A DNA stretch of 64,000 nucleotides. It comes from Eggerthellaceae bacterium. Lineage in GTDB: Bacteria > Actinomycetota > Coriobacteriia > Coriobacteriales > Eggerthellaceae. The notes under the pieces are model-generated. The model was given only the letters and a program-made list of their open reading frames with translations. It had not been told where the DNA came from and did not search any database. The translations under genes were made by a program, and so were the position numbers. Positions 34,691-42,964 of this stretch are shown here, piece after piece. How positions within the stretch are numbered: the first letter of the stretch is position 1; each line of letters begins with the position of its first letter. The stretch is from positions 1 to 64,000 of the forward strand of contig JAAVZC010000007.1 in NCBI GenBank assembly GCA_022791455.1. The letters run 5' to 3'.

Positions 34691-35323
34691 TTACACCAGG
34701 TAGTACACGGAGGGCTTGGTTCCCTCTTCCGGAAGCAGCTGCTTATAGGAGCGCGACGCAACCATCTTGGACACTTCCGAATTCGGATCATCCAAGTCAC
34801 CCCAGAAGCGGGCGCGACCAATGCAGAGGTGCATGCAGGCAGGCTCCACGCCCTGGGAAGTGCGGTGATAGCAGAAGGTGCACTTCTCGACGGTGTGCTT
34901 CTGATGCTCGGGCACGTCCTTGCTGCCCGTAGCATAGTCCATGTGGTACTTGGGCTCTTCCCAGTTGAAGCTGCGCACGCCGGTGTAGGGACAGGCGCTC
35001 ATGCACATACGACAGCCGATGCACTTCTCATAATCCTGGCGCACGACGCCTGTCTCCGGATCTTTATAGGTGGCACCCACCGGGCACACCTTCACGCAAG
35101 CGGGGTTCTCGCAATGCTGGCAAGACATGGGGATGTAGCCGAACTGCAGGTTGTCAGGGTAGGTACCGCCAACCATGTCGAAATCCATCTCGCCGCCGTT
35201 GTCGGTGAGGATGCGGTTCCACCACACATCATCCGGCAGGTTGTTCTCCAGCTTGCATGCCAGTGCGCACACGTGGCAGCCGACACACTTCTCGGTATCG
35301 ATAACCATTCCGTAGTGAGTCAT
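34691..35323 (-). CDS. Four-cluster ferredoxin subunit of molybdoenzyme complex 1
   Basis: A 210-residue DmsB-like electron-transfer subunit. Cys motifs for four [4Fe-4S] clusters are visible: CVGCHVCALAC, CQHCENPACVKVCPVGAT, CIGCRMCMSACPY and CTFCYHRTSQGVEPAC. It would relay electrons between the NrfD-type anchor and the Mo subunit. It has no Tat signal and would be co-exported with the catalytic subunit. Its ATG lies 1 bp after the dmsA1 stop, showing tight coupling. Confidence 0.92.
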   Translation of the reverse strand: MTHYGMVIDTEKCVGCHVCALACKLENNLPDDVWWNRILTDNGGEMDFDMVGGTYPDNLQFGYIPMSCQHCENPACVKVCPVGATYKDPETGVVRQDYEKCIGCRMCMSACPYTGVRSFNWEEPKYHMDYATGSKDVPEHQKHTVEKCTFCYHRTSQGVEPACMHLCIGRARFWGDLDDPNSEVSKMVASRSYKQLLPEEGTKPSVYYLV

Positions 35324-35324
35324 G

Positions 35325-37874
35325 TTACTTCACCTCTCCCTCGTATTTGCGCACTTCAACCAGCGTGTCATCGAAGGAGCTGTTCTGGTGAAGAAGATTC
35401 AAGTGGTCGTTAGTCAGCTCCTGATAGCTGCCAGCCACATAGGCTCCGCGGTGCCAGCCCTTGGGGGATGCCACCATGCCCGGGCGCACGGCGTTGTCGA
35501 ACTTAACCTTGCAGACGCAATGACCGCGGTCGTTGTACGCCTCCACGTAGTCGCCGGGTACGATACCACGGGCCTCGGCGTCTACCGGGTTCATGCGCAG
35601 ATAGGGCTCAGGATCCAACTCGCGCAAGATGGGGGCGTGGTTGTACTGGGTATGCAGGTGCCAACGGGTGCGTTCGCAATAATGGTAGAGCGGATACTTC
35701 TTTGATTGCTCACTGCCATCATAGGCTTCGGAGGGCGTATGGTAGGTGGGCATATGGTAGAAGTCCTTATCAATGGGCTTGCCAATGTTGATGCGCGCAC
35801 CAGGGTTCTCCACATAGAATTCCAGACGACCGGACATCGTGGGCCAGCGCTGGTCTTCCCAGTGGATCCAGTTCTCCTCGCGGTCGGCAATTACGCCCTT
35901 CTCCTTCAGGTTATCGTAGCTGATACCCCACGGCTCGCCCTTCTCGGTGTCCAGCACCACGCGCATCATCTGCTCGTTGGTGAGACTGTAGAACTTCTTC
36001 GCCGCCTCGTTGCTGGTATACTGGGCGATCATGCGGAAGATATCGACGTCTTCCTTCGCCTCTCCAATGGGGTCCACCACCTTGTTCGCCATATAGAGGA
36101 ACGGCGTATGGGAGGAAGCCTGGATCCAGTCGTACTCGAAGTAGTGAGTGCAGGGCAGCACAATGTCGCTGTATTCGCAGGTCTCGCTGAACTCCATATC
36201 GTTGGTGATAATGCAGGGAATCTTCGGCAGCACTTCTTCGATGGTCTTGCGCTGAGCGGCGTAGCTTCCCACCGGGTTCGCGCCAATGTTGTACAGCAGG
36301 CGCACCGGGAAATCCTCGCCCTTGTACTTACCAGTTTCCAGCACTTCGGGGAACTGGAGCCAGGGCAGCTCGTCGGTAATAGCGCCCAGCCCTGCGGGGA
36401 ACAGAATGCCCGCCTGATTGATGGAGGGCTTGTTCTTACCCAGGTGACCGATAGAGGCGCCGCGCTTGCCAATGTTGCCGGTGAGGGAGGCAAGGGTGGC
36501 CCAAGTCATGCCCATTTCCTCGCAGTTGTCATACAGATGATAACCGGCATAAATGGTGGAAGGGGTGTCCTGAGAGTACATGCGCGCCAGTTCGATGATG
36601 GTCTCGACAGGCACTTCGGTGATTTCCTCGGCCCACTCGGGAGTGCAGGAGGCCATGTGCTCCTTCAACAGCGACCAAGCAGTGGTCACCTTAACACCGT
36701 TCACCTCGAAGGTGCCCTCCATAGCAGGATTGGTGGTCTCGTTAATGGTGGTCCAGCTGTTGGTGTCGGCGTCCCACACCACATAGTCGGCGGCTTCCTC
36801 GGGAGTGGGCACCTTGCCCGCCTTCACGCCCTGCAAAAGCAGCATGCCGTAGAAGGGGTACTCGGGCAGCTCGATGGGGCCCGCCTCGCCGAAGTCGGTG
36901 CTGCGGAGGAAATGACCGTTATCCTCGCGCACCAGCAGCGGAGCGCAGGTCTTCTCCCGCATGAAGTCCTCATCGTACCAGCCGTTCTCGATGATGACGT
37001 TCAGCATGGCCATGCCGAGAGCCGGGTCGGTGCCAGGCTTGATGGGCACCCACTTCGTTGCCTGGCGAGCAGCGATGGTGTAGGTGGGGTCAATAACTAC
37101 CAGGTTGGCACCGGCCTCCTTCGCCTCGATGCAGAAATGCCAGTTGTGAGGCTCGGAGTTGGGCGGATTGGAGTCCCAGATGAGCAGGGTCTTGGCGAAG
37201 CGATAGTCACCAGACATGTTGCGCTGGTTGAAGTCCCAGCCGCCGCCGGTCACCTGACCAATTCCCACCAGGTCGCCGTAGTCGAGGCACACGTCCATTC
37301 CCTGGAACCCAAAGGCGTTGATGAAGCCAATACCTGCCGTCAGACCGCCGTAAGCGGCAAATGAGTTACCAGCAGAAACCAAGATGCAGTTTGAATGGGG
37401 GCCGAAGTTCTGGGTGTTGTACTCCAGAGTCTCGCCCACCAGCTTTGCCGCCTCATCCCAGGACATGCGCTCCCAGTCGTCGCTGCCGCGGTTTTCCACG
37501 TGGGGCTCCTCAAGCGACCAGCTGGCACGCTTCATCGGGTACAAGACGCGATTGAAGTCGTAGAGACGGTTTGCATGGCTGAAACCGCGGTTACAAATGC
37601 GCTCGTAAGCGGGATAAGGAATGTTTTCGTTGGAACGAATGTTGACCATACGGCCCTCGCGCACCGTGGCCACCAGCGAGCACGTGCCCTGGCAGTTGCA
37701 GCCGCAGACGCACACTACCTCATGCTCGTCTGCATCAGCGTTCGCGGTGTCGCTCACAGCGAGGGCGTTTACCGCTCCCCCACCGACAACCGCAGCGCCC
37801 GCAACAGCAGCAGACGTCCTGAGAAAGCTTCGACGGGAAATTGCCCCTGGTTTCAGGGTTCCAGATTCCGACAT
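35325..37874 (-). CDS. Tat-exported molybdopterin oxidoreductase, catalytic subunit 1
   Basis: An 849-residue DMSO reductase family protein. The N-terminal Tat signal is SRRSFLRTSAAVAGAA. The Fe-S motif CVCGCNCQGTC (fourth Cys in RICNRGF) follows, then Mo-bisPGD domains with LLIWDSNPPNSEPHN, PIKPGTDPALGMAM and the C-terminal cap (MNPVDAEARGIVPGDYV). The acceptor cannot be read from sequence: DMSO, TMAO, or the aromatic substrates of Eggerthellaceae catechol dehydroxylases are all possible. The start MSESGT has GGAGGA upstream. It is the first gene of the operon, behind a structured leader and a heptamer array. Confidence 0.92.
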   Translation of the reverse strand: MSESGTLKPGAISRRSFLRTSAAVAGAAVVGGGAVNALAVSDTANADADEHEVVCVCGCNCQGTCSLVATVREGRMVNIRSNENIPYPAYERICNRGFSHANRLYDFNRVLYPMKRASWSLEEPHVENRGSDDWERMSWDEAAKLVGETLEYNTQNFGPHSNCILVSAGNSFAAYGGLTAGIGFINAFGFQGMDVCLDYGDLVGIGQVTGGGWDFNQRNMSGDYRFAKTLLIWDSNPPNSEPHNWHFCIEAKEAGANLVVIDPTYTIAARQATKWVPIKPGTDPALGMAMLNVIIENGWYDEDFMREKTCAPLLVREDNGHFLRSTDFGEAGPIELPEYPFYGMLLLQGVKAGKVPTPEEAADYVVWDADTNSWTTINETTNPAMEGTFEVNGVKVTTAWSLLKEHMASCTPEWAEEITEVPVETIIELARMYSQDTPSTIYAGYHLYDNCEEMGMTWATLASLTGNIGKRGASIGHLGKNKPSINQAGILFPAGLGAITDELPWLQFPEVLETGKYKGEDFPVRLLYNIGANPVGSYAAQRKTIEEVLPKIPCIITNDMEFSETCEYSDIVLPCTHYFEYDWIQASSHTPFLYMANKVVDPIGEAKEDVDIFRMIAQYTSNEAAKKFYSLTNEQMMRVVLDTEKGEPWGISYDNLKEKGVIADREENWIHWEDQRWPTMSGRLEFYVENPGARINIGKPIDKDFYHMPTYHTPSEAYDGSEQSKKYPLYHYCERTRWHLHTQYNHAPILRELDPEPYLRMNPVDAEARGIVPGDYVEAYNDRGHCVCKVKFDNAVRPGMVASPKGWHRGAYVAGSYQELTNDHLNLLHQNSSFDDTLVEVRKYEGEVK

Positions 37875-37896
37875 GTTCTCCTCCATTTTGCGTGAC

Positions 37897-38035
37897 GGAC
37901 TGCGCCCCCAGACGCGCCCCGGGAAGCTACCCCGCGGGTTCGTCTACGCAGTCCCGTTCCCATCCCCCTGGGCGAATCCGGTGCTCGCTGCAAAAGCGAT
38001 GGGACCTTCCAATACTTAGAAATCGGCCGGATTCC
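37897..38035 (-). ncRNA. Structured leader RNA upstream of dmsA1
   Basis: On the minus strand GAATCCGG (38034-38027) pairs with CCGGATTC (37981-37974), enclosing a TCGCT/AGCGA hairpin. CCCA-GGGGGA-TGGG (37972-37959) follows. TCCCATC (38004-37998) can alternatively pair with GATGGGA. A distal stem GGACTGCG/CGCAGTCC closes 37954-37897. The same plan recurs upstream of dmsA2 with compensatory changes, so this is a candidate riboswitch or protein-binding leader. Confidence 0.6.
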
Positions 38036-38050
38036 TTATGTCGCACAGTC

Positions 38051-38125
38051 TGTCATACGCTGTCATATACTGTCAAGAGCAAATGTATGACAAACTATGA
38101 CAAAGGTTATTCTATTTTTAGGATA
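38051..38125. promoter_or_regulatory. Heptamer array upstream of dmsA1
   Basis: TGTCATA at 38051 and 38061, TGTCAAG at 38071, and inverted TATGACA at 38086 and 38096, most spaced exactly 10 bp. On the minus strand a TTGACA-like -35 coincides with the central copy. A box TCTATTTTTAGGATA (38111-38125) lies beyond. Confidence 0.65.
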
Positions 38126-38136
38126 TAGCCATTGCG

Positions 38137-38538
38137 CTACTTCACGTAATAGCTGCCGGAGGTGAAGATTCTCTTGTCCTCGGGGAAGTGCTTGGTGTTG
38201 CCGGTTACCAGCAGGGCGTCGGTAGATAGGGCCAAGTCGTAAAACGGCTGATCGTCGGCATCTCCGCATTCGGGCACGAAAGTGAGCCCAGGGAGCCGCT
38301 CCGCACAGATCCCCAGAGAGCGAATCTTCCCCAGCACCATGGCAATATCGCGCGGATCGAAGCGAAACTTCGGGCGGCGCAGCACCTCTTCGTACTCCGC
38401 CATGAGTTCCGCCGAATAGACCGGAATAACCTTTTGCTGCACGATATCGCTCAGCAGCCGCGCGGGATTCCCCCGATCCATATGCGAGATCATCGCCGAC
38501 ACCACCACGTTGGTGTCCATAATCACGTAGCGCCTCAT
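38137..38538 (-). CDS. PIN domain toxin (COG1569-like)
   Basis: A 133-residue PIN-fold protein. MDTNVVVSAMIS carries the first catalytic Asp, EYEEVLRRPKF the conserved Glu, and DADDQPFYDLAL and LLVTGNTKHFP the remaining acidic/structural positions. It is typical of the putative toxin-antitoxin PIN family. Its ATG overlaps the upstream antitoxin stop by 4 nt. It ends just before the heptamer array of dmsA1. Confidence 0.85.
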   Translation of the reverse strand: MRRYVIMDTNVVVSAMISHMDRGNPARLLSDIVQQKVIPVYSAELMAEYEEVLRRPKFRFDPRDIAMVLGKIRSLGICAERLPGLTFVPECGDADDQPFYDLALSTDALLVTGNTKHFPEDKRIFTSGSYYVK

Positions 38539-38825
38539 TTCGCCCGCTTCTTCCGCGCCTTCCGCACCTCAGCGATCTCGTCATCTATCTCCCCCATAGA
38601 GATGCGCAGATCGGAGTTGCGCAGCCACATGCGCTCCAGCTCGTATTGGGCAACCCAGCGGTCATAAGAGCGAACGGCATCGTTGAGCGTCTCGAACATT
38701 GACAGGTCGATCATCATGCAATCAACCTTGCCGTTGTTGGTCACGAATGCGCAACCCTGCTCCCGCACCGTGTCGCAAACCGCCTTCGTCCGCGACGCCA
38801 ATTCAGAGGAAGTGAAAACATTCAT
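38535..38825 (-). CDS. Phd/YefM-like antitoxin
   Basis: A 96-residue protein. The N-terminal part (VFTSSELASRTKAVCDTV, then FVTNNGKVDCMMIDL) follows the Phd/YefM DNA-binding fold. The basic C-terminus would contact the toxin. It overlaps the PIN gene (ATGA), forming a two-gene toxin-antitoxin operon. The upstream region is very A+T-rich (TATA-containing), in contrast to the GC-rich surroundings, and AGATAGG lies 7 nt before the ATG. Confidence 0.78.
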   Translation of the reverse strand: MNVFTSSELASRTKAVCDTVREQGCAFVTNNGKVDCMMIDLSMFETLNDAVRSYDRWVAQYELERMWLRNSDLRISMGEIDDEIAEVRKARKKRAK

Positions 38826-38835
38826 ATAGAATCCT

Positions 38836-39050
38836 ATCTATAATTTTATACATTTTTATATACCATAAAAGAACTCGGAATCATAGCGCGAAGATCAGTC
38901 ATGCCCTGAGAGCAAAGCAAGCCCGGGGCGATCGAAGCTTCGAGAGGCGGAGGAGATGCCCACGTTGTTGCGGCCTGCGCTTGCAACCGGCACTATTGCG
39001 TTAGAATAAGAAAGTTCGCGTTTTCGGACCGCTTCGAGATTGGCTGCAAG
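38836..39050. other. Intergenic region before the Pit transporter
   Basis: About 215 bp with A+T-rich divergent promoter sequence at the left. A 17-codon ORF (38956-39009) sits directly after GGAGGAG, too close for normal initiation. I see no terminator or repeat. Confidence 0.4.
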
Positions 39051-39051
39051 C

Positions 39052-40098
39052 ATGGGACTTACCCTATCAGTGTTTCTTTCGCAGGCCGGGGATCATCCCA
39101 TCTTGCTGGGCATTCTTGCCCTGGTCATTGGCGTTACCATCATTTCCGGCGCCACCGACGCCCCCAACGCCATCGCGTCCGCCGTCTCCACCCGCTGCCT
39201 GAAGCCGGGCATGGCGCTGGCACTGGCGGCCATCTTCAACTTCGTCGGCCTGGTAGGCATGACCTACATCTCCACCGCCGTTGCCCACACTATGTTCAAC
39301 ATGGTGAATTTCTCCGGCAACCCGCACCAGGCGCTGCTGGCGCTCATCGCCGCCATGATTGGCTCAATCGGCTGGGGCGTGTTCTGCTGGTTCCGTGGTA
39401 TTCCTGCGTCGAAGTCCCACTCGCTCATCGCCGGCATCACCGGCGGCGCCATCGCGCTGAACGGTCTGGCCGGCGTGGTGCTCAGCGAATGGATGCTGGT
39501 CATCTACGGCATGGTGTTTTCCCTGGTCGCAGGCTTTGTGCTGGGCATGGTGGTCACCAAGTTGGTGGAATTCCTGTTCGCCACCGCCCATCGGGGCCGC
39601 GCCAACCAGGTGTGCGTCATCATCCAGGACGTCTGCGCCTGCGCGCTGTCGTTTCTCCACGGCGCTCAGGACGGCCAGAAGTTCATGTCCATCGGGCTTT
39701 TGGGCATCGCGCTCGCCTTCGGCATGGAGACCAGCGGCGAAACCAACTTCCCCTTGTGGCTCATGATCCTGTGCTCGCTGGCCATCTCGCTCGGCACGTT
39801 GCTGGGCGGCAAGCGCATCATCAAATCGGTGGCCATGGACATGGTGACGCTCGAGAAGTACCAGGGCGTGGCCGCCTCCATCTCCACCGTTATCACGCTG
39901 TTCGTGGCCTCTATCACCGGCATGCCGGTCTCCACCAGCCACTGCTCCACCGCCGCCATCATGGGCGTCGGCGCGTCGAAGAGCTTCAAGCGCGTGAACT
40001 GGGGCATCGCCAAGAACATGGTGGCAGCGTGGCTGCTCACCTTCCCCTGCTGCGGCTTTATCGGCTGGGCTCTGGCGAAGCTGTTTATTTTGATTTAG
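39052..40098 (+). CDS. PiT family inorganic phosphate permease
   Basis: A 348-residue membrane protein with about ten helices and two PiT signature repeats: SGATDAPNAIASAVSTR near the N-terminus and TGMPVSTSHCSTAAIMGVGA in the C-terminal half, plus the first-half GIPASKSHSLIAGITGG. It is probably a cation-coupled phosphate symporter. No partner PhoU-like gene (DUF47) is adjacent. The ATG at 39052 is preferred to the TTG four codons earlier; neither has a strong Shine-Dalgarno. Its 3' end overlaps the convergent SPFH gene by 14 bp. Confidence 0.88.
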   Translation: MGLTLSVFLSQAGDHPILLGILALVIGVTIISGATDAPNAIASAVSTRCLKPGMALALAAIFNFVGLVGMTYISTAVAHTMFNMVNFSGNPHQALLALIAAMIGSIGWGVFCWFRGIPASKSHSLIAGITGGAIALNGLAGVVLSEWMLVIYGMVFSLVAGFVLGMVVTKLVEFLFATAHRGRANQVCVIIQDVCACALSFLHGAQDGQKFMSIGLLGIALAFGMETSGETNFPLWLMILCSLAISLGTLLGGKRIIKSVAMDMVTLEKYQGVAASISTVITLFVASITGMPVSTSHCSTAAIMGVGASKSFKRVNWGIAKNMVAAWLLTFPCCGFIGWALAKLFILI

Positions 40099-41047
40099 CG
40101 GCGGCCTTCGCTATAGCGTCGGGGTCTCCGGTGAAGCCTTCGCTGAAGGCGCTCGGGATGACCAGGGTGCCGCCGGACTGCTTCACGCTCTCGTAGGCCA
40201 GGTGCATGGTGCGCAGGCGCATCGCCTCGGGATCGTCGGCGTAGTTCTCCGACGCGTCCTTCAGCATGTCGGAAATATCTGCCTCGGCCTCGGCCATGAT
40301 CATGCGGGCGTTCTTCTCGCGCGTGGCAATAGCCTCGGCCGCCATGGCCTGCTGCAGCTCCTTGGGCACTACGATGTCGCGCACTTCTACGTCCATCACG
40401 TTGATGCCCCAGCCGTCCAGCTTCTCTTCCAGCACTTCTTTCAGCTCGGCGTCCAGCTGGTCGCGGCGAGCCGCCACCTCGCCAATGGTGGCACGTCCGA
40501 TGGCCTTGCGCAGCGTGGCCTGGGCAATCCAGTACACGGCACTTGCGTAGTCCTCTACCTCGGTGGCCGCCTTCTGCGGCGAGAACACCATCCAGAAAAT
40601 GACCGCGTCCACATTCAGCGGCACCAGGTCGGCCGTCAGGGTTTCCTCGGCGCCGAAGTAGGTGGCAATCACGCGCTGGTCGATACGCACGGAATAGAAC
40701 TCCACAATGGGAATGGTGAACACGAGCCCCGGCCCCGCCGTGCGGTTGAATTTGCCGAAGCGCATGACCACTGCCTTTTCCCAGTCCATGGTCATATGGA
40801 CCGAGCTGGCCGCCAAAAGGCCGCAAAGTACCGCCACTACCATGACTGGCAGGTTCACCGTACCCACAAGGGCCGCCCCCACGGCGCACGCGATGCCTGC
40901 CGCCACCAGGAACAGCACCGCCGTAAACACCACGGCGCCGTTGCGGTTGGTGCGGTTAAGCGCCTGTGCCGGTCTGCTGTTGGCCGCTTTCCTCGCCCGC
41001 TGGATTGAACTCGATAATTCGTCCGTTGCCGGTCGCCTGGTTCGCAT
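40085..41047 (-). CDS. Stomatin-like SPFH/band-7 protein, module copy 1
   Basis: A 320-residue membrane-associated scaffold protein. An N-terminal ~38-residue basic segment is followed by one hydrophobic hairpin (about 40-85). The band-7 domain (EKAVVMRFGKFNRTAGPGLV to VRDIVVPKELQQAM) and a C-terminal coiled-coil (AMAAEAIATREKNARMIM) complete it. It resembles slipins that organise membrane microdomains or regulate membrane proteins. It overlaps the GntR gene by 92 nt in another frame, with GAGGG 9 nt before the ATG. It is last of three genes NrfD-GntR-SPFH, repeated at 48.4-50.7 kb. Confidence 0.87.
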   Translation of the reverse strand: MRTRRPATDELSSSIQRARKAANSRPAQALNRTNRNGAVVFTAVLFLVAAGIACAVGAALVGTVNLPVMVVAVLCGLLAASSVHMTMDWEKAVVMRFGKFNRTAGPGLVFTIPIVEFYSVRIDQRVIATYFGAEETLTADLVPLNVDAVIFWMVFSPQKAATEVEDYASAVYWIAQATLRKAIGRATIGEVAARRDQLDAELKEVLEEKLDGWGINVMDVEVRDIVVPKELQQAMAAEAIATREKNARMIMAEAEADISDMLKDASENYADDPEAMRLRTMHLAYESVKQSGGTLVIPSAFSEGFTGDPDAIAKAAAKSK

Positions 41048-41486
41048 TTGCCTGCGCCCTCGCTTCCCTATCGCGCTTCAGCTTCGCCTGCTTCATGCTG
41101 GTGGCAAAGCGCACTTCCACGTCCTCCAGCGACATGCCCAGCTCTTGGCAGCGCTGCAGGTACTCCGATGTCACAATTTCCGCCGTCACCGAAACGTCCA
41201 CGCCCGGCTTGTCCGACACATCGCACACGAACGCACCCTGGCGCCGCTTCGACACGATGAAGCCGTCCTCCTCCAGGCTCTGGTACACCTTGCTCACGGT
41301 GTTGTAGTTGATCTCGATGTCGGCGGCCAGTCCGCGCACGGTGGGAAGCTGGTCGCCCGGCAGGTAGTAGCCCGAGGTGATGAGGTACGTGAAGCGGTTC
41401 TTCAGCTGCAGCCAAATGGGAATGCTGCTGGTTTCGTCCAGTTGGAACAGCTCAGTCAGCTTCTGCTTGGATGTCTGCTTGGGCAT
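40956..41486 (-). CDS. Short GntR-family (YtrA-type) regulator, module copy 1
   Basis: A 176-residue protein. The winged helix-turn-helix lies at residues ~20-90 (IPIWLQLKNRFTYLITSGYY, PTVRGLAADIEINYNTVSKVY, GFIVSKRRQGAFV). A short helical C-terminal region without an effector-binding domain is typical of the YtrA subfamily; the last ~45 residues are Ala/Gln-rich. The start MPKQTSK has AGAGG upstream. It lies between the NrfD-like and SPFH genes and probably autoregulates that operon, as YtrA regulators usually do. Confidence 0.88.
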   Translation of the reverse strand: MPKQTSKQKLTELFQLDETSSIPIWLQLKNRFTYLITSGYYLPGDQLPTVRGLAADIEINYNTVSKVYQSLEEDGFIVSKRRQGAFVCDVSDKPGVDVSVTAEIVTSEYLQRCQELGMSLEDVEVRFATSMKQAKLKRDREARAQANANQATGNGRIIEFNPAGEESGQQQTGTGA

Positions 41487-41526
41487 AGCCGCCTCTTCTC
41501 TTCGTCGTAACACGCCTGCCTCCTTT

Positions 41527-42546
41527 CTATTGTAGGGTAAAAACCCATTGGTCGGTTATGTCGCGATTGGGGTCTTCTTCGGGAACGGCGGGGTCGGGCG
41601 CCGCAGATGGCTGTTCTGCGGCCGGCGGCTGCAGTTCCATTTCGCGAAAGGAACCGGCGTCGACGATGGCAATGCGCAGGGCCACGCCGCCCATGAGCAC
41701 CAGCACGCCCGCGGCCACGGATAGCTGCAGGGCATTCGTGCGGAAGGGGCTGATGAGCAGGACCGCTTCGCAAACGAGGGGTGCCAGAAGACCGCAGGCG
41801 CCGAAGCCGACCCACCACCAGGGCGCCGCGGAGCCCTCCATGAGCGAGGCGTAGGAAGCCTGGATGCCGGGGTGGCTGCTGCCGCCCGCCAGCACCACCA
41901 GGAACACGGCGGCGGCTATTTCGAGCGCCACCACCACGAGGTCGATGGACAGGAGCGTGCGGGCCAGCTGGGCGGTGAACTCGTCGCGCCAGGCGAGCGC
42001 CTGGATGACCACCGGCACCGCGATTCCGCAGGAAAGCGAGGAAAGCACGAACAGGACGACCACCGGCACAAGCCCCCAGAACCGCACGCCGGCCAGCGCC
42101 TGCAGGAGAAAGCCAGTGTAGGCCATGACGAAAAGGGCCACCGGAACCAGGGCGATTTCCGTCGCGGCCACTACGCCGCGACCGATGGCCGGCAACGAGA
42201 GGAAGCGCACCAGCACCAAAAACAGGCCCAGGGCCATGAGCGCCATGAGCCCCCACGCGCCCCAGTTCATGAGCGAGCGCGGCGGCAGGATGAGCAGCGC
42301 CAGCATGCGGTCGGCGCGGCCTAGGTCGAAGGTGAGGCAACCGGCGCCGATGGACACCATGAGCAGGCCCACCAGCAACGCCAGTCCCAGCAGCCGCTCT
42401 ACCGGCCAGCGGGACAGGCCGCGCGAGGGGCGCTCGTAGCCGAAGGGCTCGCGGAGCCAGACGAGGTCCACCAGTGCGCACACCAGCAGGGCACCCGCGC
42501 CGGCGCCGCCCAAGAACAGGTACGCTATGGCAAGATCCCCCAGCAC
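41527..42546 (-). CDS. NrfD-like membrane protein, module copy 1
   Basis: About 339 residues and nine to ten hydrophobic helices. It starts GDLAIAYLFLGGAGAGALL, the usual NrfD/PsrC opening, and has VMAYTGFLLQAL, typical of the quinol-site region. It ends in an acidic Pro-rich soluble tail. The GTG at 42546 is chosen because GAAGG lies 7 nt upstream; the track ORF starts at a TTG 19 codons earlier. It is clearly distinct from the DmsC-like anchors and has no ferredoxin or Mo partner in its own operon, only GntR and SPFH genes. Confidence 0.82.
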   Translation of the reverse strand: MLGDLAIAYLFLGGAGAGALLVCALVDLVWLREPFGYERPSRGLSRWPVERLLGLALLVGLLMVSIGAGCLTFDLGRADRMLALLILPPRSLMNWGAWGLMALMALGLFLVLVRFLSLPAIGRGVVAATEIALVPVALFVMAYTGFLLQALAGVRFWGLVPVVVLFVLSSLSCGIAVPVVIQALAWRDEFTAQLARTLLSIDLVVVALEIAAAVFLVVLAGGSSHPGIQASYASLMEGSAAPWWWVGFGACGLLAPLVCEAVLLISPFRTNALQLSVAAGVLVLMGGVALRIAIVDAGSFREMELQPPAAEQPSAAPDPAVPEEDPNRDITDQWVFTLQ

Positions 42547-42618
42547 TTCCCCGCCTTCGCACTCAATTGCGGCACCGCGCGCGGCACCGGCCCTTCCCCT
42601 CAAACCAATAGGGCAAAG

Positions 42619-42671
42619 TATGACACAGCCCGCGTCAAATGTATATGACAGCGTGTCTTATTTTGGGGATA
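42619..42671. promoter_or_regulatory. TATGACA sites upstream of NrfD-like copy 1
   Basis: TATGACA at 42619 and 42644 and an inverted near-match TGTCTTA at 42654, followed by TCTTATTTTGGGGATA (42656-42671), which resembles the A/T-tract boxes upstream of both dmsA genes. Confidence 0.5.
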
Positions 42672-42695
42672 CCACAGGCGGCGGGCGGAAGCGCC

Positions 42696-42956
42696 TCAAA
42701 TTGCCGGAACAACCTCGCGCCCAAATTCGTAAATTGTGTCACTTGGCAGATCGATCCATTCATCCCAAGACACGCAAGTGCGGCTCTGGTCAAGCTGAGC
42801 CTGCGCAAAAAGACCCGCCTGGGTGCGAAGAGGCGCAAAGGCGGGAATAGAATCAACATCTTCGCCCACGTCATAATCGACAACACGCCCATCATCGAAC
42901 GAAACCCGAAGAAGGAGGTTGGGCAGTGGACGGAATTCGCGAATTCGAGGAATCAC
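42696..42956 (-). CDS. DUF2442 domain protein
   Basis: An 86-residue protein matching the DUF2442 pattern (LLLRVSFDDGRVVDYDV ... VSWDEWIDLPSDTIYEFG). It starts with GTG, with AGGTG about 5 nt upstream. DUF2442 and DUF4160 genes usually occur as adjacent pairs and are suspected toxin-antitoxin-like modules without a demonstrated mechanism. It follows the DUF4160 gene by 8 bp. Confidence 0.85.
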   Translation of the reverse strand: MIPRIREFRPLPNLLLRVSFDDGRVVDYDVGEDVDSIPAFAPLRTQAGLFAQAQLDQSRTCVSWDEWIDLPSDTIYEFGREVVPAI

Positions 42957-42964
42957 ACAATCAC

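Noticed and set aside
37841-38128. Short plus-strand ORFs across the dmsA1 leader
   Set aside because: They lack a Shine-Dalgarno and family motifs, and run antisense to the conserved structured leader.
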